From: Hemerocallis citrina
Taxonomy: Eukaryota > Streptophyta > Magnoliopsida > Asparagales > Asphodelaceae
Length of the DNA: 64,000 bases
Assembly (NCBI GenBank): GCA_017893485.1
Contig: CM030366.1
Span: forward strand, 71,893,469-71,957,468
Direction of reading: 5' to 3'
Shown here: positions 60,583 to 64,000 of the stretch, piece after piece
Layout: each line of letters opens with the position of its first letter
How positions within the stretch are numbered: the first letter of the stretch is position 1
The notes under the pieces: generated by a model
The model's input: the letters and a program-made list of their open reading frames with translations, nothing else
Told to the model about the DNA's origin: nothing
The model's database searches: none
Position numbers and translations under genes: made by a program

Positions 60583-60682
60583 TCATGTTTTTGGTTCTAA
60601 AATAGACATTTTCAGAAATCAGTGTAAAATTTCTATTTTTTCAAGGCCAAAAAATCATTAAATCCAGATGTCCAGGACCCCT

Positions 60683-60732
<50 letters not shown>

Positions 60733-61498
60733 AAACACAAAGAAAGCTATCAAGTGGTTCTCCATCAATCCCCAAAAAATCAAAGGCCCATATTTAACCT
60801 CACAAAACACATTTCCCCCCCAAAAGTTTCCCCCTAAAACTCAAATTCAAATTCCCCCTCCAAAATAACTCATTTATTTATTTAATTATTTCTCTCTCTC
60901 CCCCCCCCCCCTCTCTCTCTATATATATATCTATATAATAAATTACAAAGAAAGGTATCAAGTGGCTCTCATTCAATCTCCCCTAAAACCAATGGCCTAG
61001 ATTGATTCTCACAAAACATATTTTTCCGTCCAAAATTTCAAACCCCAAAATTAAATTTTTTCCCCCAAAACTAAAAAACTCGTTACTTTGTTACTATCTC
61101 TCTCCTCTTTCTTCATTTTTTCATATTTCTCACTTTCTCTCTCCCATTCTTTCTTTATTTACTTAGAAATTTAAATTTTAAGATTTCAGGTTTGTAAAAT
61201 TTTCAGAATTTTTATGTTTTTTTTATTGCACATGCTATATTGAAAATAGCAAATATCTTTTCAACGGTTAAATTTCATCATTTTCCACACTTATGTTCTA
61301 AGAAGTTGGATTTTTCAACCTCATTTATAATTATTTTTCGACATATACTAATAGAAACATGAACTTTTATTTACAACTAATTATTATCATACTATTCAAA
61401 CTTGAACTACATAATTGTTGTTTTACTGTTTACAAAGCTTTTCGTGTGTTGTATTGTTCCGAAGACGTGCCGTAGGCACGTGCCCATGGGCAAATCTA

Positions 61499-61547
<49 letters not shown>

Positions 61548-63928
61548 TCATGTTTTTGGTTCTAAAATAGACATTTTCAGAAATCAGTGTGTAAGATTTC
61601 TATTTTTTCAAGGCCAAAAAATCATTAAATTCAGATGTCCAGGACCCCTAAAATTTAATTTGAGTAAACAGAATTTAGTAAGTGGCATCAGAAAGAAATT
61701 TTTTAGCATTAATAGTACACAAATTGCGCATTTCAGCTTTCAACTCATGGAAGTTAAATAAGATATGGAGCAAAATCGGCAGGCATACCTATCTTGAAGT
61801 GAACTCATTTGGTTATTAATGCCAACCAAAGCAACATGCAGCATGTTGCCAGAACTAGATTCTTCCGGAAGCCCATTCTTAATAATTTCCTTATAAATAT
61901 CGTCACTTAAACTATAAGTTGATTCCTTCAATGCCGCATTGATTGCTGTAGGAAGAAACTGGAGAGATTTGATTATGACCATTGCCCCCCATCTCCTCTC
62001 ACAATGCTTCTCTACCACTCGCTTATCAAGAGTCAAGTCCTCAGTTCCACTCCTTTTCTCAATATGTTCCTCAGAGAATTCCCACAGAGCAATTAGTCCC
62101 GATCGGTGCCACTGCATCCGTACACTTCCCTTTACAAGGTAAGGCTGAAATGAAAAGTGATTTATATCAATCACAACCGCAAAAACTTCAAAAAAGGTGT
62201 AAAACTAAAGTAAAAGGAGATCATATAGTGATTCAAATGGCTTTGTGCTTCTAGAATGGTAAATATATTAAAAAAAAAGGCAATGACATATATTGTATCT
62301 ACGGAAATGTGTAAATTGTTTTCATAAAATCACAATGAATAGTGATTGAAGCATTAGGTAAGAAACGTAAATTTGTTGACTTTTGGATTACCTGGTACAA
62401 TCTTCGAATATACGTCTCCACCACTCTTCTTTGAAGAGTAGGATCACTATGGTCGAAGAGAGCAACAAGGGCATCCTCAACTGCTACTGGAGCACTAACG
62501 AGATCTTCCATCCTCTCATTGATGGCCATTTTCCTCCTAGGTGTAGAAACACGTTCACCTTCTTCTGTAAACATCTCCAATTCTGAGAGGCTTCTAGCTA
62601 TGTTTGCACGGAGCTCACTCAGTTTAGTTTGCTCAAGAAGTTGGCTTGCCTTCAGAGCCAACTGCAATGATCAGAATTGCAATAGATTTTAAGAATAGAT
62701 TTTCATAAACATTTAATAGGCACAATAAATGGAAGACTGAGATATTTAGTCCAAGACCTCAGAATATGCAGTGTGATTGAGAGCAGAAAAGCGAATCAAT
62801 AGGTCCCTGTATGGAGCTGGATTAGGATAGACCAGTGCTTCCATAAGACGTAGGATCAACTTATTTTTCCTTTTCACACCCTGAAGTTCACCAATATAAC
62901 TATATTAGTACACAACTCAATCAGCCCAATCAGCCTAATGTGTATATCTTAGAGCATCCACACTCGTCATTGCTATTTTATAGCAAAATGGAAAAATGGC
63001 AAATAGCAAAATTGAGAAATGCTGCACTCGTCGTTTGCTATATTTTGGCAATTTTTCAAAAAATTTTGAGCGCACGGGACATGTCCCGTCACATGAATTT
63101 TTTTTTAAAGTTTGCTTGAGAATTAAGTTTGGTTTAGTCTTTAAAATATAATTAGTGAATTAATTAACCACTAATTAACACTAAACTATATTTAAATTAA
63201 CACTAAACCTAATTAAAGTGGTTAATCAAGGGTGAACGTGACAGGTAGCAAGCTCAAAAGGGACATGTTGTCCCGTTTGAGAAATTTTCTCTTCGGACGG
63301 GACATGTCCCGTCCGATCTTTTTTTTTTTTTTTTTTTTTGGTGGGGGGGGGGGGGGGGGGGGGGGGGGGGACGTGTTCCGTCCGATACTTAAAAAATCAA
63401 AATTTTAATAAAAAAATTATAGGACGGGACATGTTGTACCGTCCGATCCCATTTAAAAAAAGAAAAAAATTTGGGACCCCGATATTTTGAGAATGAGCAA
63501 ATTGTTTCTCAAATTTGAGCAGTTACTATAGCAACTTTCTCAAAAAATGGCAGATTGAGAAACCGATGTGGATGGATTTTTGCCCAAAATATGGCAAAAC
63601 GGCAAATTTAGCAAACCACCATGGATGCTCTTATACAATGTCAAATCAATTAGACATACTGATCTCTAAAACTATAACGTTCTGCTCAAACCATCCTCCG
63701 TTTCTCTCTACCTTAAGAAGATAACTTCTACATTAATTTTCAAAAACAATTAAATTAAAGCTTTTTACATTAATTCATTAGATCTTGTCAAGCATCATTT
63801 AACAAATTTATTAAATATATTCATAGGAATTGTCAATAATTCCAAAGTACCTGATGAGACAAAACAATGTCCATAACTTTTAGAAGATCCTTCTTATATT
63901 GAAGCCGGAGACGCTCAATGACATCAGC
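53346..63928 (-). CDS. ACC1: Homomeric acetyl-CoA carboxylase, 3' part of gene (partial)
   Basis: The multidomain enzyme carboxylates acetyl-CoA to malonyl-CoA using ATP, bicarbonate and biotin. Ten exons are in the window: 63928-63851, 62880-62758, 62661-62392, 62144-61789, 57554-57317, 57232-56880, 56726-56513, 56080-55901, 55813-53660, 53402-53346. Every junction is GT-AG and the frame holds throughout (4023 coding bases: 1340 residues and TAA). This is roughly the last 60% of a ~2250-residue protein. The first seven exons match the central region and the last ones the carboxyltransferase domain. No internal stop or lost motif is seen, so the gene looks intact. The biotin carboxylase and biotin-carrier domains and the N-terminus are off the right edge, so a plastid transit peptide (ACC2 type) cannot be excluded. 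The symbol ACC1 is by family resemblance. The gene stands alone, with a MULE about 300 bp downstream. Confidence 0.95.
53660..55813 (-). CDS. ACC1: ACC large exon, carboxyltransferase domain
   Basis: 718 residues from AFETALRQSWKS to PQGLAALLSK, donor CTAAG|GTGAGC. Both lobes of the carboxyltransferase are present. The N lobe has GRPIIVVANDVTFKAGSFGP, LAANSGARIG, TGSGAIAGAYSRAYNETFTL, VTGRTVGIGAYLARLGMRCI and SSHMQLGGPKIMATNGVVH. The C lobe has VVTGRAKLGGIPVGIVAVET, DPGQLDSHERVVPQAGQVWF, LFILANWRGFSGGQRDLFEG and LRGGAWVVVDSKI. The acetyl-CoA and biotin sites lie at the lobe interface. Open frames continuing past the donor (residues VSSS) are intron. Confidence 0.95.
55901..56080 (-). CDS. ACC1: ACC exon
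   Basis: 60 residues, VYREVEDGRMHKVVYHSAS to SSTTYCYDFPL, directly before the carboxyltransferase core. Acceptor TTGTAG, donor TTG|GTAAAA. Confidence 0.92.
56513..56726 (-). CDS. ACC1: ACC exon
   Basis: Encodes SVDMISGHEEAIVGSILEDL to GTNVTGHTCTVH, part of the central region. Acceptor AACCAG, donor CAT|GTAAGA. Confidence 0.92.
56880..57232 (-). CDS. ACC1: ACC exon
   Basis: Encodes DKLKGYENIQYTPSRDRQWH, then MFLRTLVRQANMMD, SILRSLLGALEELELHVHNA and HMYLCILQEQQLNN, typical of the ACC central region. Ends CATCAAG|GTTAGT, phase 2. Confidence 0.93.
57317..57554 (-). CDS. ACC1: ACC exon
   Basis: Encodes GDEDQAQERIHKLAKILKES, GLRDAGVRGISCIIQRDEGR and FYWSSEMLYYVEEPLLRHLE. The acceptor TTGCAG closes the 4.2 kb intron. 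Confidence 0.93.
57731..57900. mobile_element. Fragment of a family M-like MITE
   Basis: Contains TGATTTTGGCATATTTAGAC, CAATTTAGTCATTCTAAACA and ATGTGAATGTTCGGTTCATC, which resemble the right half of the TA-flanked foldback family, ending at a short (TA)n. Confidence 0.5.
57915..58242 (-). mobile_element. Nonautonomous Helitron 1
   Basis: On the minus strand it begins A|TCTCTACTATTATAATGGG and ends with a hairpin (ACGTGC-ATC-GCACGT) followed about ten bases later by CTAG|T, the classic Helitron termini and A/T target. 328 bp, noncoding. The 3' part is internally duplicated (hairpin repeated near 58030). Confidence 0.85.
58247..58595. mobile_element. Family M foldback MITE, copy 3
   Basis: Core ATTAGTCTAAATATGTAAAA and TTTGAAATTCATTTGCTCAT with inverted partners around GACATGATGGATGAGC. 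Outer arms are GAGCACTC..CCGTGAGCACTCG and complement. Inserted directly beside Helitron 1 on the left, (AT)n on the right. Confidence 0.8.
58592..58644. repeat. (AT)n microsatellite
   Basis: Pure AT dinucleotides. Confidence 0.95.
59022..59073. repeat. (AT)n microsatellite
   Basis: Pure AT dinucleotides inside the GTATC-rich element. Confidence 0.95.
59757..59852. repeat. (AT)n microsatellites
   Basis: Two AT tracts separated by ACGTGCAGAATTCAAATTAT, itself a near-copy of the preceding sequence (CACGAGGAATTCAAATTATA), so the locus has slipped or duplicated. Confidence 0.9.
59862..60215. repeat. Tandem duplication of ~172 bp with (CT)n(CA)n
   Basis: AACGCACCCATATCCTAGTT through GGTGCCAATGCCAACTTTCC, (CT)n, (CA)n, GGAGAGAGTGAGAG occurs twice, at about 59865-60034 and 60043-60226. 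The two copies are nearly identical, so the duplication is recent. Confidence 0.9.
60227..60548. mobile_element. Family M foldback MITE, copy 4
   Basis: Same core, with CATTGATCTACATGTCTAAA and ATTTAGACGTGTAGATCAAT as inverted landmarks. Outer arms TTCCGTTTGCACTCGCC and GGCGAGTGCACAACGGAA. (TA)n follows on the right. The inner left arm is partly deleted. Confidence 0.8.
60549..60578. repeat. (TA)n microsatellite
   Basis: TA repeats joining MITE copy 4 to the following duplicated block. Confidence 0.9.
60579..60688. repeat. 110-bp direct repeat, copy 1
   Basis: CACTCATGTTTTTGGTTCTA to GATGTCCAGGACCCCTAAAA recurs at 61545-61655 with few differences. Confidence 0.9.
60689..60930. repeat. (TA)n and Helitron 5'-end-like segment
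   Basis: (TA)n at 60689-60727 is followed by AAACACAAAGAAAGCTATCA, AGTGGTTCTCCATCAATC, a near-copy of the start of Helitron 2. This looks like a truncated relative of Helitron 2. A C-run and CT repeats stand at 60893-60920. Confidence 0.6.
60930..61499 (+). mobile_element. Nonautonomous Helitron 2
   Basis: Begins A|TCTATATAATAAATTACAAA and ends with the stem ACGTGCC-GTA-GGCACGT, then GCCCATGGGCAAATCTAG|T. Hairpin, CTAG end and A/T target are those of Helitrons. 570 bp, no open frame of interest. Confidence 0.85.
61500..61544. repeat. (AT)n microsatellite
   Basis: Pure AT dinucleotides directly after Helitron 2. Confidence 0.95.
61545..61655. repeat. 110-bp direct repeat, copy 2
   Basis: Second copy of 60579-60688, including the adjoining (AT)n. 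Confidence 0.9.
61789..62144 (-). CDS. ACC1: ACC exon
   Basis: Encodes PYLVKGSVRMQWHRSGLIAL, WEFSEEHIEKRSG, VVEKHCERRWGAMVIIKSLQ and ALVGINNQMSSLQD. Acceptor TTTCAG, donor AG|GTATGC, phase 2. Confidence 0.93.
62392..62661 (-). CDS. ACC1: ACC exon
   Basis: 90 residues, LALKASQLLEQTKLSELRAN to RRVVETYIRRLYQ. Acceptor TTGCAG, donor CAG|GTAATC. Confidence 0.93.
62758..62880 (-). CDS. ACC1: ACC exon
   Basis: 41 residues, GVKRKNKLILRLMEALVYPN to FSALNHTAYSE. Short but in frame between its neighbours. Acceptor TTCAG, donor GAG|GTCTTG. Confidence 0.9.
62952..63630. mobile_element. PIF/Harbinger-like MITE in an ACC intron, TSD TTA
   Basis: Ends GAGCATCCACACTCGTC and, reversed, GAGCATCCATGGTGG, flanked by TTA (62949-62951, 63631-63633). 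The interior has repeated short dyads of CGGGACATGTCCCG type (near 63076, 63259, 63297, 63424). A run of T followed by a run of G is at 63319-63370. Same end sequence and layout as the MITE at 11421-12169. Confidence 0.8.
63319..63370. repeat. T-run joined to G-run
   Basis: About 23 T, a short TGG break, then about 25 G within the MITE. Homopolymers of this length are prone to assembly error. Confidence 0.85.
63851..63928 (-). CDS. ACC1: ACC exon, first within the window
   Basis: 26 residues, ADVIERLRLQYKKDLLKVMD to IVLSHQ. Acceptor GACAG, donor CAG|GTACTT. The sequence from 63929 to 64000 is intron; earlier exons lie outside. Confidence 0.9.
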
Positions 63929-64000
63929 CTGTCGAACAAAGTATTATAAACTCTCGAGGAAACAGTCAATTACTATTAAATTAATCAAATTTCATTGTAA

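Larger units (their letters stand above)
57555..61788 (-). other. 4.2 kb ACC intron filled with transposons
   Basis: GT (minus strand, 61788) to AG (57555). The flanking exons join in frame (QD-S-GDED). It holds a family M fragment, two Helitrons, family M MITE copies 3 and 4, a GTATC-rich element, a tandem CT/CA duplication and at least six TA microsatellites. It is many times longer than the other ACC introns here. Confidence 0.92.

Noticed and set aside
63319..63370. Poly-T/poly-G tract as a functional signal
   Set aside because: Most simply homopolymer expansion within a MITE, possibly a sequencing or assembly artefact.

Overview
The window is nuclear DNA of a flowering plant. The evidence is a gene with ten GT-AG exons encoding a homomeric (multidomain) acetyl-CoA carboxylase of the plant type, surrounded by plant-specific mobile elements: Ty3/gypsy elements of the Tat and Tekay-like chromovirus groups, a Mutator-like element carrying a plant mobile domain gene, Harbinger-like MITEs and Helitrons. 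The species cannot be named from the sequence alone.

Layout. (1) Positions 1-43390 are one decayed Tat-type LTR retrotransposon on the minus strand. Its 5' LTR is at 42868-43390 and gag-pol runs leftward. Between pol and the missing 3' LTR lie a minisatellite (2680-4940) and an additional gene in the opposite orientation (1-2620). (2) The Tat reverse transcriptase/RNase H region is split by a 32.9 kb insertion (7312-40176), itself a nest of Tekay-like chromovirus LTRs. The host is a solo LTR (E) that received a solo LTR (B), a full-length element (A, 11026-31124) and a truncated element (C). A in turn received a Harbinger-like MITE and two antisense solo LTRs (F, G), and C received a solo LTR (D). 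Target-site duplications are exact for A, B, F and G, and each has one mismatch for D and E.

(3) Positions 43391-47504 hold TA microsatellites, foldback MITEs, a LINE remnant broken by a MULE-type MITE and a hAT-like repeat, and simple repeats. (4) Positions 47515-53035 are a complete Mutator-like element with a 10-bp target duplication and ~400-bp inverted ends. It carries two convergent decayed genes, a MuDR-type transposase N-terminal part (+) and a plant mobile domain gene (-), with a large hairpin between their 3' ends.

(5) Positions 53346-63928, minus strand, are the 3' part of the carboxylase gene: 4023 coding bases including stop, with the reading frame preserved across every junction. 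They encode the central region and the whole carboxyltransferase domain. The first exons (biotin carboxylase and biotin carrier domains) lie beyond the right edge. A 4.2 kb intron (57555-61788) is filled with two Helitrons, TA-flanked foldback elements and microsatellites, and another intron holds a second Harbinger-like MITE.

Only the carboxylase looks like a working host gene. It makes malonyl-CoA for fatty-acid elongation and flavonoid-type synthesis. Everything else is transposon sequence at different stages of decay, with stops and lost catalytic residues.
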